NCBI GenBank assembly: GCA_910589415.1 | Contig: OU342632.1 | Coordinates: 10,729,507 to 10,793,506 of the forward strand | Length of the DNA: 64,000 nucleotides | Source of the DNA: Malachius bipustulatus | Lineage: Eukaryota; Arthropoda; Insecta; Coleoptera; Melyridae | Reading direction: 5' to 3' | Shown: one piece after another, positions 1-10,053 of the stretch | Numbering within the stretch: the stretch's first letter is position 1 | How the letters are laid out: each line of letters opens with the position of its first letter | The notes under the pieces: model-generated | The model's input: only the letters and a program-made list of their open reading frames with translations | Database searches by the model: none | What the model was told of the DNA's origin: nothing | Made by a program: the position numbers and the translations under genes

Positions 1-985
1 CTCAGGTTGATCGCTTTATTTTGCTTAAGTGAGGCCGATCCAGACTTGCTATATAACATTGTTATATAGCATGTTACTAAAATTTAGGCTTAAAGATTTT
101 TAAAAAGGCCGCTTTATCCGGAATGATCGTGGACCGTATCCGAAATTTGAAAGAAAATTCATTCCGTGTTATCGAAAACACGCGCCTTCAAATACTCATC
201 ATTATCCGAAATTGTTATATGTACCTATGTTCATAAATAGAAATAGATATTTATTTCCTCAGGAATAATAAAATATTTTTCACTGACAAGGTGATAAAAA
301 CACTGAAAATTCTGCTAGAATTTCGCATAACTTGTTCAATAAAAAGATCGTTTCTTTCCTGACTGATTTACTTCCAATACATAAGAATAACAGTTCCACT
401 TCAGTAAGGTACCTTTATGATTTTTATTTTCATTTTCAGTTCCTAGTAAGCAATCGTCTTTAGGGCAGTAAACATATTGTCCATCAATTTAAAAAAGCGT
501 AAAAAGATGGTCCTAACAATGAATGATAAATTAAAAGCAACTGAGAGTATTTATTACTATGTTAAGTAATCTTTAAACAATAAAAAGGCATAAAACTTAG
601 GTATAGGTACCTACATTATCTTATTTATTTGTTGAAAACTCCGTATTATCCGAACTTTCACTTATACGGAATGGGGCCGGTCCACATTACTTTGGATAAT
701 CGAGCTTCTACTGTATTATTTTATGATATGAACGAACAAAGTAAGTGGCCGTTCTTTAAATATTGTCATAAGCTCAAAGTTCTCTTTGTTCATGCTTATA
801 GAGGTACATTTGCGTGTAACTAGTAAAGCCTGCATTAATAGGTATAATGATTTGTTGAGTTATTTGTTATTTTATTACTTATTTTCTTTAAATCATAGGA
901 AATTAGGTTACATCATATCCTAAAGTTCCAAACTTCTAAAATATCTAATCTGTAAACTAAGAAAGAAAGGTTGATGAACACCCAG
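1..985. other. AT-rich sequence, nothing recognised
   Basis: I see no exon, RNA gene or inverted repeat. The longest open frame (629-823) has no recognisable motif and no splice context. If the cyclin gene at 2232-2453 continues leftwards, this would be part of one of its introns. Confidence 0.4.
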
Positions 986-1190
986 TATTATAAAGCTTCA
1001 TGAAGCCAATGGGCAGATTTCTGATACCATTTTTAAGCTAATATCGACGTCAAATAACATTTATTAACATTTTTGTAATCCCTTTCATGCCAAGAATCAA
1101 TAAATTGCTATATTTTCTACCTACGGTCGATATCTTTTCTAAAAACGGTCCCAGAAATCTGCCCGTTAACTTAATAAGCCTTTATATTAC
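986..1190. mobile_element. MITE, family shared with 26963-27174
   Basis: Ends are imperfect inverted repeats: GGGCAGATTTCTG at 1011-1023 pairs with CAGAAATCTGCCC at 1152-1164, and the outer parts (TATTATAAAGCTTCATGAAG against CTTAATAAGCCTTTATATTA) also pair. The interior (AATATCGACGTC, ATTAACATTTTTGTAAT) matches the copy near 27 kb in the opposite orientation. There is no coding capacity. Confidence 0.75.
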
Positions 1191-1381
1191 TGACTGTAAA
1201 TAGATTATAAAATTGCACAGACTAAAAAAAGAAGAAGTAAAGTTCACCTAACCTTTAAACCGCGTACCTAATGTCATCTGATCTTGAAAGCTGGCAAACT
1301 TGCATTTTTGTTATCAATGACGTCATGGCCCCTTTGGCTGGAATGTACCATATTCAGGTAGATAGGTAGGTACTAGGTACC

Positions 1382-1515
1382 TATACACCGTTCACATATT
1401 AAAAAAGCACTAGGTGGCCATGAACTTTTGTTTTTAGGTTTGCAAAAATGAAAACAGTGATTTCTATCACCCTACACCATAACCCAATTCATTTATAATA
1501 AGTGAACGGTGTATA
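1382..1515. mobile_element. 134-bp MITE with perfect 14-bp ends
   Basis: TATACACCGTTCAC at 1382-1395 is the exact reverse complement of GTGAACGGTGTATA at 1502-1515. The first TA on each side may be a TA target duplication, as in Tc1/mariner-type insertions (inference). No coding capacity. Confidence 0.7.
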
Positions 1516-1635
1516 TTTACACTAAGCTCTATTGTTAAGGGATTACAGATTAACTTTGGTCAATTGATGAAAGCCATTATAATTTACAAGTTTCCTAATG
1601 TCTTGAAAAATACTTCCATTGATAAAAACTGAACA

Positions 1636-1913
1636 GGTAATCCTGTTGTTTAGTCTTCCAAAACACCCCTCACATGCCCATTCCACTTTTTCCACTCGCG
1701 TCGCTCACAGCAGTCACAGCATTGCCGCATTAAATCAGGTCTTTGGTCAGGGTAGGTTTTTTTTTCCTTTAAATGTTTCTAAAATAAAAAAACCTACCCT
1801 GACCAAAGACCTGATTTAATGCAGCAACGCTATGACTGCTGTGAGCGACGCGAGTGGAAAAAGAGGAATGGGCATGTGAGGGGTGTTTTGGAAGACTAAA
1901 CAACAGGATTACC
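1636..1913. mobile_element. 278-bp foldback element with 8-bp target duplication
   Basis: Two nearly perfect arms of about 125 bp (GGTAATCCTGTTGTTTAGTC at the left end, its complement at 1894-1913) are separated by a short AT spacer around 1776. The element is flanked by ACTGAACA at 1628-1635 and again at 1914-1921, an 8-bp target duplication of the size made by hAT-type transposases. The core around 1732-1818 (CAGGTCTTTGGTCAGGGTAG and its complement) recurs in the middle of the element at 41184-41970. High arm identity suggests a young insertion. Confidence 0.88.
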
Positions 1914-2231
1914 ACTGAACATATTGATTGATGGTATTCGGCGAGAAACAGAAATATTTGGTCGAACGAATATTCAGCAAAAAAATTCCGAATATTACAT
2001 TTACCGCATAGTTGCTTGCAATATATTCTTTGAATCCCTAGTAGTATCAACCATCAACTGCAGGACTACAGTGGGACATTTAGACAGACCTATGACCACA
2101 GTGCCAGAGCTACCCCACAATAACAACAAACTCTATAAAACCCATATCCATATGTTTAGTTTTTAGTTCCTAGATCTCCCACATCCATATGTTTAGAAGT
2201 TGTTATGTAATTTTTCTATTCTCATACTTAC

Positions 2232-2453
2232 AAAGTAATCATAAGACGAGTGGTCAACCTCTCTGAAGAATCGATGCATAATTACAGCGGCAGTTGCCAC
2301 AGTCAATGGTTGGGCGTTTAGTTTAATTCCGCATTCAAATATGAATCTTGCTGGGGTGAAACCTCCATCAAATTCTAGTTGTCTATAATCGATTGTTTTA
2401 ATTCTTCGAATTTTATCCCTTTGAAGTTCCATAACATCAATCACATCCTTCAT
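2232..2453 (-). CDS. CCNQ: cyclin-Q-like (FAM58A type) cyclin, first coding exon
   Basis: Minus strand. The start codon is at 2453-2451 with a good context (A at -3). The exon runs 74 residues and ends at a consensus donor, TTT|GTAAGT, at 2232/2231 in phase 0. Residues about 35-74 form the beginning of a cyclin box: ARFIFECGIKLNAQPLTVAT followed by AAVIMHRFFREVD. This pattern (F-x-CGxKL, ATAxxxxHRFF) resembles cyclin-Q, the regulatory partner of CDK10, more than cyclins K, L or C. Family knowledge: cyclin-Q has about 220-250 residues, so the remaining two thirds should lie leftwards; I could not find the next exon in 1-2231. The cyclin call is firm; the cyclin-Q subtype is from remembered family resemblance. 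The -35 to -5 region contains CTTTCTAG, so an upstream non-coding exon is possible. Confidence 0.7.
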
Positions 2454-2760
2454 CTTGGAGTATGTTGATTGTTACTGCACCCTAGAAAGTGGTGAAGGTA
2501 AATATAAATTCAAGCAGGGGAAAAAAATAGTTAAGCCGGTTTTTCCACTGTACTCTCACCAAATGACCCAATAATTCTGAAGGTTTTATTGTTTATTGCT
2601 ATTATAGAGAGAGAAGAGAGAAGAGCACTGACCACAAGCACTACAAACTACAAACAGTGAAGTAAACTTTAACTAAAGCCCAAAGCTTCCACTTACCCAC
2701 CGATTGCCGTCCCTTGTGATCAATCAGTTTTCAGTAGTACTAGAATTAAAGAAATTTATT
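2454..2760. promoter_or_regulatory. likely 5' region of the cyclin gene, possibly divergent promoter
   Basis: This stretch lies just upstream of the minus-strand cyclin start. It carries no repeat, and contains TCAGT-type initiator matches (ATCAGTTTTCAGTAG near 2722-2736). No TATA box is evident. The assignment rests on position only. Confidence 0.3.
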
Positions 2761-2802
2761 CAAAACTGTGTAGCTTAAGAACATACGGAGGAATATTGTA
2801 CT
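2729..2802 (+). other. candidate non-coding first exon (speculative)
   Basis: A TCAGTAG initiator-like match near 2729 is followed 70 bp later by a good splice donor, ATTGTACT|GTAAGT, at 2803. There is no start codon usable before the donor. It could be the leader exon of a plus-strand transcript diverging from the cyclin gene, conceivably the long PEPCK transcript that uses 24561-24611. Transcript evidence is needed; chance donors are common. Confidence 0.2.
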
Positions 2803-2879
2803 GTAAGTAAACTATAAGCAGAAAATAAAATAAGTAAAAGTACAATTTGTAAGAAGTAAGACCGTAAGTCGGTCGATTG

Positions 2880-4190
2880 TCGGCTTTCGGCTTCACTTTC
2901 ATTCAAGACTGATTCAAGAACTTGACCTAACCTAACACTTTGTCCTTTCATCTTCTTCTTATCTCTAGCCTTGGTAGCTCAGTAGCCTTGTTCAATCGGC
3001 AACGCAGGCAGTTTATCACAGGAGGCGCGTTCTGAAATTCATCAACAAAGTCCATTACAGTTTTACATTAATTACAATCAGTCAACGTAGATCGACAGTG
3101 GTGGGCCATTACAACAAAGAAAGAGCTGATCATAATAATACTGGTCGATGTCAACACACGAAAAACAAGAAACGATGTCTATGAGCGAATTCTTTCTTCC
3201 TTAATTATTATTTTAGAGCCTCTCCTCAAGAAACGAAATGGTTCGTAAAATTGAAAAAAACACACACCAAATTGAAAAAATAAATAACAAAAAATTCCTC
3301 CAGTCTTCCAAATTACGGAGGTATACTCCAGAATCTTTGGGACTTTAGGTATAATTATACTTAGCACAACCTGCTATTACTAGTGGCTAGGTTCTAGATT
3401 CTAGATGTTGTTGGTAACTCCCCTTTACCCTTTTACCGATCTTTTTTCTGATGCAATAAAATATTTTCATTAGCCATCATTAATAATTAGAGAATTAATT
3501 AATGAGAATTATTAAATTAAAGAGAATTGGTATGTGCAGTCTATTCCAACTTTATTCGGACAGCGATTGGCCATGAAAAATCATCGCCTGATTTTTACAT
3601 GTATAATCTTGAAGATTTTGTCAAAGCTGCGCGTACTCTGTCAATAATTTTTTTTACAGTGAATGTTTGGCTTATAAGCTATTCTTTTCAATTTGCTTGA
3701 AGCAGAAAGCATTATTGTTTTTCGACAATCGGATTGCTGTAATCGATATAATAATTTATTGTTATTCAATTTGTTTCATGGAAACAGTCATTTTTATTTG
3801 ATATCGTTTTTATTTTTATCGTTAATGTTCCAGATTTTCACAATTATTCACATCAGTAAAAAGTGCACACTTTCGACTTCACAAGCTGTTTTCTCAGAAG
3901 TTTCCTTATTTAAGGTTACAAATTGATTACATCACCGTAAGTATTGGCAATTGAATGAAAGTATCAAAAAATTTAATAAAAAATAAGGGTTGGCCATTAA
4001 AAAAAAAAATCCGATGACGTTGCCACTTTTTCGCGCATCAACCTGTATATACCCGAATAATTATGTCAAAAGTTGAACAACTTAAAAACAAAATCGACCT
4101 GTTTTTTTTATTTTTTTTCAAAAAAACAGAGCTTTCAGTTTTATTGAATTTGTCCGTTACTTTTGGTTTGGGAAGCACTGTATTTACATT
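2880..4190. other. non-coding; no gene recognised
   Basis: 2880-3080 is somewhat less AT-rich and could be regulatory. The remainder is AT-rich with no exon or clear repeat. The stretch at 3985-4050 (TTGCCACTTTTTCGCGCATC) has a loose counterpart near 46900-46960, suggesting an old shared repeat edge. Confidence 0.35.
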
Positions 4191-4447
4191 TCGTCGGCCT
4201 AATATGGAAATGGCCCAAGTCCGAAGTCCATTTTTCACCAAAATGAGATTTTAATATCATTTGGAAGAGAATGGCCTAAGGCCGGGAACATGTTGGAGCT
4301 GCGATAAAAGCTATAAGAGCGTCGATACTAGCGATGATAAAAGCTACGAAAAATTTGTCTCCCTCGATGTGTCTATGGTGGAGCTGAGATAACAGTAACG
4401 TTTTTAGCTTTGCTGTAATATTTGTGTCAGTTATAATCAATATAAAA

Positions 4448-5124
4448 ATGAGTGATTCGGAAGAAGAGATAATATTATTATTGTCAAATACGCCCTTATT
4501 ATTGTATTTGTATAGTAATCAACAAAAACGTAGGTTCTGTGCCCATCCTACGGTTTGAATTCGGAGAATTTCATCATTTATATGCGTTTCCCTCAATCCA
4601 AGGAGCTCCTCGGGAACTTTAACCGAGAAAGGTCAAGGAAACTCCTGACCCTCAACAAAGAAAGTCTCAGAATGCTAACAGGATTCCTAACAGGTCATTG
4701 CAAGCTCAATGAACACCTGAGGAAACTTGGTATAGAAAAAGATGGCGTTTGCAGACTCTGCAGGGAAGAAAACGAGACGCCTCATCACCTATTGATGAAC
4801 TGCGAAGCACTAGAAAGTGAAAGAAACGATGTTCTGGGCCAACACCAGCTGAACGGAGGGGCTTTGCCCGGCCTTGATCCCCTTCAAATCCTGAAATTCC
4901 TAAGGGAAGCGGAGTTGGAGAGGCTGCTTCAATGAAGGGAATATACTCCAAAGAAGCAGAGAAGAGGGGGCACAATAGATCTGTAATAGGTCGCAGCGCA
5001 TCTGACACCCTCAATATCAATATCAAATGCGTTTCCCTCCAAATTTTCTGCTTACATGCGAATGACGCGGGAAACTTTTGATTATATTCTATCCCATGTA
5101 TCTCAAGCACTAGAAAAAAAATGA
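4448..5124 (+). pseudogene. Harbinger-like transposase N-terminus, broken by LINE insertion
   Basis: From 4448 the frame reads MSDSEEEIILLL..., then QQKRRFCAHPTV and a stop at 4556-4558. After a one-base shift the frame continues FGEFHHLYAFPS up to 4594, is interrupted by the inserted LINE 4595-5026 and its target duplication, and resumes KFSAYMRMTRETFDYILSHV to a stop at 5122. The layout (acidic start, hydrophobic run, RRF-x-HP, FGEFHxL, F-x-x-YMRM, FDYIL) is that of the N-terminal region of PIF/Harbinger transposases. The DDE catalytic part is absent. It has a frameshift, a stop, an insertion and a truncation, so it cannot make an active protein. Not a host gene, though the family has been domesticated elsewhere (HARBI1). 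Confidence 0.75.
4595..5026 (+). mobile_element. 5'-truncated LINE 3' end, with 13-bp target duplication
   Basis: The insertion is flanked by ATGCGTTTCCCTC at 4582-4594 and 5027-5039, a 13-bp target-site duplication. Its only coding part (about 4598-4932) reads SKELLGNFNRERSRKLLTL..., then LTGHCKLNEHLRKLG and a zinc-knuckle-like CRLC-x10-HHLLMNC. This is the typical C-terminal tail after the RNase H domain in I/R1-group LINEs. Stop at 4933. The tail ends in TCAATATCAATATCAA, a short repeat of the kind left at LINE 3' ends. It sits inside the Harbinger relic, so it inserted later. Confidence 0.85.
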
Positions 5125-5517
5125 TGCAATTGCCATTCGATGCCTATTTTCTAGGCGATAAAAGCAAAGATATATACACTTCCACTTCTCGTCGCTCTTA
5201 TCACTGTTCGGCAAAAAAGCTTTGCTCTACTCGCTGCTTCGGCATGAACACCTGCATAAATGCGCATGCATTATTTTTCGTCGCTTCGCTGTTATCGTTG
5301 CTAGTATCGTTACTCGCAGCTTCAACATGTACGCCGCCTTACTCATCGCTTGGTAAATTGTTTGAGTTCGATTTTCCACTCATAGATGGCATTAGAACTG
5401 TTCTAAGAAAGTGGCCCAAATCCTAAGTTGTCTTGATTAAAACGCAATAAGATGTTTTTTACTCCTCCTGTGAAATTTGTAAAATGTGACTTAGGCCATT
5501 TTCATATTAGGCCGACG

Positions 5518-6945
5518 ATTTGTCCTGTGTTGTCCATATATGAACTACTAACTACTATCGCCAAAACAATAGATTGCCGAATGTAGAGCGTAGAGCCGGC
5601 TCGGGCTCATCAACCCTTAGGAACCGTTTTGCTGGATCGATGCATACCTTACCACCTCTTATACGCAAGTAGTGAATTGCGGGCTGCATACCATAAACCA
5701 TTATAACTTAATTATTATTATTCTTGAGTTTCCTCTTGTAAATTTTAACCAAACCGAAAGTGCCTCAAGTATTATACTTAACATTAGGTACCCTTTGCAA
5801 AGAATTGTTAATTGGTGGTTAATTGCACTCATAGGAGGGGCGAGGAACTATACCTAGAAGACATTGCGTTTTCTTAAGTGATACCATGCACTTAAGTAGC
5901 TGTACCTACAAGCCTTATGCCTTACCTACCTATCTTCAGTCTTCACTATATATACAAAAAATTTCTATTAACGTATAAGTAGGTAGGTACCTACATTTTT
6001 TATTATTAAGTTATCAACAACATCTTGAAAGTTGAAAGTAATTATTAAATTTGTCTGATTTGACCTAATAAGTAAATGTATTTGTCATTACGTTTTACCT
6101 ACCTATTATAATCCACAATGTCAATAAAACCGGCAAATGAGTGCAAATTAGAAAATTAATTAGAATTTCTTTTGGATATTTCCACAGTATTAGTGATGCG
6201 TTTTAGGTAAAAATAGGCTCGTTAAATAGAAATCGTCATTGTCAAAAATTACTTCTTCTATCATTTTTCTCTAAATCGAAACCTGATGGAGATATTTTTG
6301 AATGTACAAAACTGAATTTGCATGTTAAAGTCCTATAACTCACTTACAAGTTTTCAGTCTGTATAAATAAAGTAGGTAACTCAAAAATATAAACATTTAA
6401 ATAATTGGAATCCCTAAATGTATTGCCGCATTCATACATCTGCATGACAGAAAGGGATAACTATAGCAAGAATATAGCGGTGCTAAATAGCTTCCCCAGC
6501 TTCCGTACCTGACATTTATTAAATTATAATACGGTCGTAAACTCATAAAACTACTGTATTGAAGGGTCTTTTATGAGGCTCATAAGCTAAGACACCCTCC
6601 TGGTGTGGTTATAATGTATCCTATTATAATAAGACACATGAGCAATAAAACTAGAACTGGTGCTTTATCCCCTTTATCCTTAGTACACTCCATCAGTGTT
6701 GTTAAGAAGCTGCCTTAAACTTAAGTATGTACCAATTTTGAAATATTTTCATCTAGTTACCTACTATAATACCCACACGACGTCATCTCAAATTGGAAAT
6801 TGGTAAGAACTTCCAAAACCAACTAAGTAGATAGATACGTATTTATTACTCCTGTCGTAGATGATAATGATTTTAGTTAGTAGTAAAAGAACTCTTATTG
6901 TAATCTACGAAAGCGCTGAGCTGCCATCGTTTTCCGTAAAAACTT
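5518..6945. other. non-coding; no gene recognised
   Basis: AT-rich unique sequence with scattered TAGGTACCTA-like words (for example 5976-5994). No exon or inverted repeat that I can support. Confidence 0.4.
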
Positions 6946-6957
6946 TTTTTAATAATT

Positions 6958-7055
6958 TACAGTTAAAACTGTAAATTTACAATTGAAACAACTGTAAATT
7001 TACACTTTAAAAGCTGTAAATTTACAGCTTGACTGCAAATTTTCAGTTTGTAGAT
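6958..7055. repeat. cluster of CTGTAAATTTACAG-type palindromes
   Basis: Four overlapping units built from TGTAAATTTACA occur between 6958 and 7045, and the motif recurs at 7457-7475 (TCTGTAAATTTACAGTTT). Each unit is self-complementary. They seem to mark the left part of a larger foldback whose right part is near 7440-7500. Confidence 0.5.
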
Positions 7056-7082
7056 ATGTATAAGTATATGATTTAATACTAC

Positions 7083-7770
7083 AGGTGTAACAAAAACTAG
7101 CACTCCCCTCAGCACCCCCTAAAATCTCCGATTTCGTCCAAGTTTGGAAAAAGAAAAAAAAACAGCAGCTTCAAAATGAAAGTGTCACTCGACCCCTCTT
7201 GTTATTTAAATTTTTTGAAGGGGTATCTTTGGACGCTAGAAGGATGCAAACATACATATTATTGAAACTATAAAAAAATTGGTCTTCCTTTACGGTAAAA
7301 TTCAATCTCTTCGGCATTTTTACAAACTTGGAGATAATCGGAGATTTTAGGGGTTGTAAATTTTAATAATTTTTAGTACCTAAATAATGTATATTATTTT
7401 TCAAAAGAGAAATATTTAACCTGGCAATTACCTGACAGGTTTAATTACAGATTGATCTGTAAATTTACAGTTTAAACTGTAATTTGAAGCTTTAAAATGA
7501 AAACTTAGAGTTCAAACCTGGAAAAGACCTGTCCGGACAGGTGATCAGATTCTGGTCGAACCAGGCCAGGACATGTCACTTAATTTCACCTCTCCAGTCA
7601 GGTCATTTCCAGGTTAAGTATCTCTCTTTTGAACAAATAATATAAGTAAAGTATGTCCCAACTAAAATTGAGTGACATTTAATTTTGATGGGGTTTTTTT
7701 CTTGCTTTTTTTCAAACTTGCACGAAATCGAAGATTTTAGGAACTTACGAAGTGTAAATTTTTGTTGGGA
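7083..7770. mobile_element. foldback region with nested MITE 7375-7650
   Basis: The outer arms pair GTGTAACAAAAACTAGCAC...AAAATCTCCGATTTCGTCCA near 7085-7140 with the segment at 7715-7770 (GCACGAAATCGAAGATTTTA). The inner element pairs CAAAAGAGAAATATTTAACC (7397-7416 area) with AAGTATCTCTCTTTTG (7616-7631). CCTGACAGG and CCAGTCAGG boxes lie inside. No coding capacity. Confidence 0.55.
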
Positions 7771-7888
7771 CATTATTTATTGCAATTTTAAAGTTTTTTA
7801 AAGTTCCAATAAAGAGTATTAGGCTCTGGAAGTCACGACTTTTCTTACTGATAAAAATGTCGTTTCGAACAGAATTCAGTTTTCTATA

Positions 7889-8855
7889 TACAGGGTGTCC
7901 GGTAAGTACCTCCTAATCTATCGGGAGCATACAGGGTAGGTCAAAAAAACCTAGTCTGCCATAAAAAAAATTTCCTAAAGTGTCCCCAAACGGAGATATG
8001 GAGCCCTAAAAGGGTGCCCCGCAATTTACTTTCTTGGCTCTAACTTTTGAACCGACCTGTATAATTGGATGGAATTTAAACACTTTATAGAGGCCACAAA
8101 GAGCCATCAGGCCATATTAAAGTCGATGTTTGACGTCGTCAGGGAAGTCAGGAACGGACTTACCATCATACTCGTTGAGTCAAAATTTTTACAGGTGTTA
8201 CTTTACAGAGCTACAAACTATTTTTTTGAATAGTCTAATACTTCATCTTTAAAAAAGGTGCTCTTAATTTATCTCGGTAAAACTGACGGCTTTCGAGATA
8301 AATCGGTTTTTAGGTATGCGAAACACTCAAAAGTTACTAATGCTAAACACAAACAGGTAAAAATCAGGCTATTGTTGATAAACCTACCTACATAATCTGT
8401 ATTGACGGAACTTGGTCAAAATTTGCATAAAAGTCGATTTATCTTGAGAACCGCTAGTTTTATCGAAATAAATTAAGAGTACCTTTTGTGAAGATGAATG
8501 ACCAGCGTATTTAAAAAATAAGTTTTCAACTCTGTAAAATGACACCTGTCAAAACTTTGACACAATGAGTGTGGTGGTAAGTCCGTTCCTGACTTCCTTT
8601 AGGACGTCAAACATCCACTCTTATATGGCTTTATGCGTCTTTATGGCCTCTATAAAAAAATTAAAATTCCATCAAATTATACAGGTCGGTTCAAAAGTTA
8701 GAGCCAAAAAAGTAAATCTTAGGGTACCATTTTGGGGCTCTGTATCTCCGTTTAGGGACACTTTAGGAATGTTTTTTTTTATGACAGACTAGGTTTATTT
8801 TGACCTCCCCTGTATGCTCCCGAGAGATTAGGAAGTACTTACCGGACAACCTGTA
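7889..8855. mobile_element. 967-bp foldback element, TACAGGGTG class
   Basis: The left end TACAGGGTGTCCGGTAAGTA and the right end TACTTACCGGACAACCTGTA are inverted, and complementarity continues through arms of about 420 bp (for example GAGATAAATCGGTTTTTAGG near 8298 against the 8430-8470 segment). The central spacer is near 8340-8420. The open frame at 8565 lies inside an arm and is not a gene. A TA dinucleotide at both edges fits a TA target site (inference). Confidence 0.82.
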
Positions 8856-8921
8856 TTATGTACCTACATACAATCGCAACATAACTTGAGCATTTCATAT
8901 TAAAATCAACACAGTTGCAGT

Positions 8922-10053
8922 TTTTTTAGATCCTACCTCGAAGATCGTCAGTTTTATGTTTTTTGCAGGGGATATATAGTTCATCTTGCTTCTATGCTAC
9001 ATCAGGTGTACCTCAAGGTTCAAATTCGGGACCGTTATTATTTTTGTATTTTATAAAAATGATCTTGCTAATTCTATCTAGTGCGAGAAATTACTTTATG
9101 CTGACGACTTGAAACTTTTTCATCAGATCGTGCCTGCGGATGATTGCAGGTTTCTTCAAGCCCGAATAGCACAAGTTGATAAATGGTGCCATCAGAATAA
9201 TTTTATGGAAATGCAAAATAGTCACATACCTATACAAAGAAAATAGGATCCTATTCTTTATCCATACGTTATAGTCGATGTACGTTTATAGGAGATGATT
9301 TTATCACGGATCTCGGTGTCACACATTTGTTTCAAAGTTCTCCTTTAATATGCACGTAGAAATAATATATGTAGGTATAGAAACTGCAAAGACTTCTCTA
9401 ACATTGATGTGCTGAAGTTGTTATATTTTGTATTTGTCATTTGTCAGATCACGCTTGGGTATGGGGCCCTTATTTGGTATCCCATATACAACATTCACGT
9501 AGATGTCTTGGAGGGTGTCCAGAGGAGATTTCTGAAGATATGTTGTCATTTAAAATTAATGGAGCTTATCCTCCTCGTGGAGTTAGCTAGGAAGTTTTGC
9601 TTGAACAGTTTCATGTTGACACTTTGGAAGTCCGGAGGAAGTTGATCTCCCAGTAACATTTTTGTACCTATAACCTCCTAAATAATAAAATTTCCTGATC
9701 ATATCTGCTGAGTGAGGTTAACTTCTTGATACCCAAGTTTGAGTTGGGACTCTTCAGTATCAGTATAGTACCTTCTATTGTTCGAAGCCTAACACAAATT
9801 TACTTGTACGATCGCCTATACATACGATATGTGTAGTAACTTCAATTATTATATTTGTAGAGATTGTGATATACACTTGATGACTTTGAATAGGTTTAAG
9901 TATGTACCTAGCTCGCGTTCTTTTTCAATAATGTTTTAGATCGACAACTGTTGTTGCTTGTTCATGATGTACCTTTTAAATTGTCCTGTTGTTGGTACCT
10001 ATTGTTATACTGTTGAACAATGCATGTATAAATAAATAATAAATAAATAAAAC
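8922..10053 (+). pseudogene. decayed Jockey/CR1-like LINE reverse transcriptase
   Basis: Frames broken by stops and shifts read RSYLEDRQFYV, then YATSGVPQGSNSGPLLFLYF, NDLANSI and KLLYADDLKLFHQIVPADD (active-site box as YADD near 9100), then KWCHQNNFMEM. The downstream thumb/connection part reads DVLKLLYFVF...LGYGALIWYPIYN...LEGVQRRFLKIC (about 9405-9550). The 3' region ends near 10050 in ATAAATAAATAATAAATAAA, a typical simple LINE tail. The 5' part, including any endonuclease, is missing. Many stops mean it is dead. Confidence 0.8.

Larger units (their letters stand above)
4192..5517. mobile_element. PIF/Harbinger-type DNA transposon relic, foldback ends
   Basis: CGTCGGCCTAATATGGAAAT at 4192-4211 is matched in inverse at 5498-5517 (ATTTTCATATTAGGCCGACG), with one mismatch. 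Inner stretches also pair: AACATGTTGGAGCTGCG near 4288 with its complement near 5313-5330, and GTCGATACTAGCGATGATAA near 4321 with its complement near 5295. Between the arms is a decayed Harbinger-like transposase start (4448-5124), itself split by a LINE insertion. Outer boundaries are approximate. Confidence 0.65.

Noticed and set aside
8565..8792. 75-residue open frame
   Set aside because: It lies within the right arm of the foldback 7889-8855 and mirrors the left arm.
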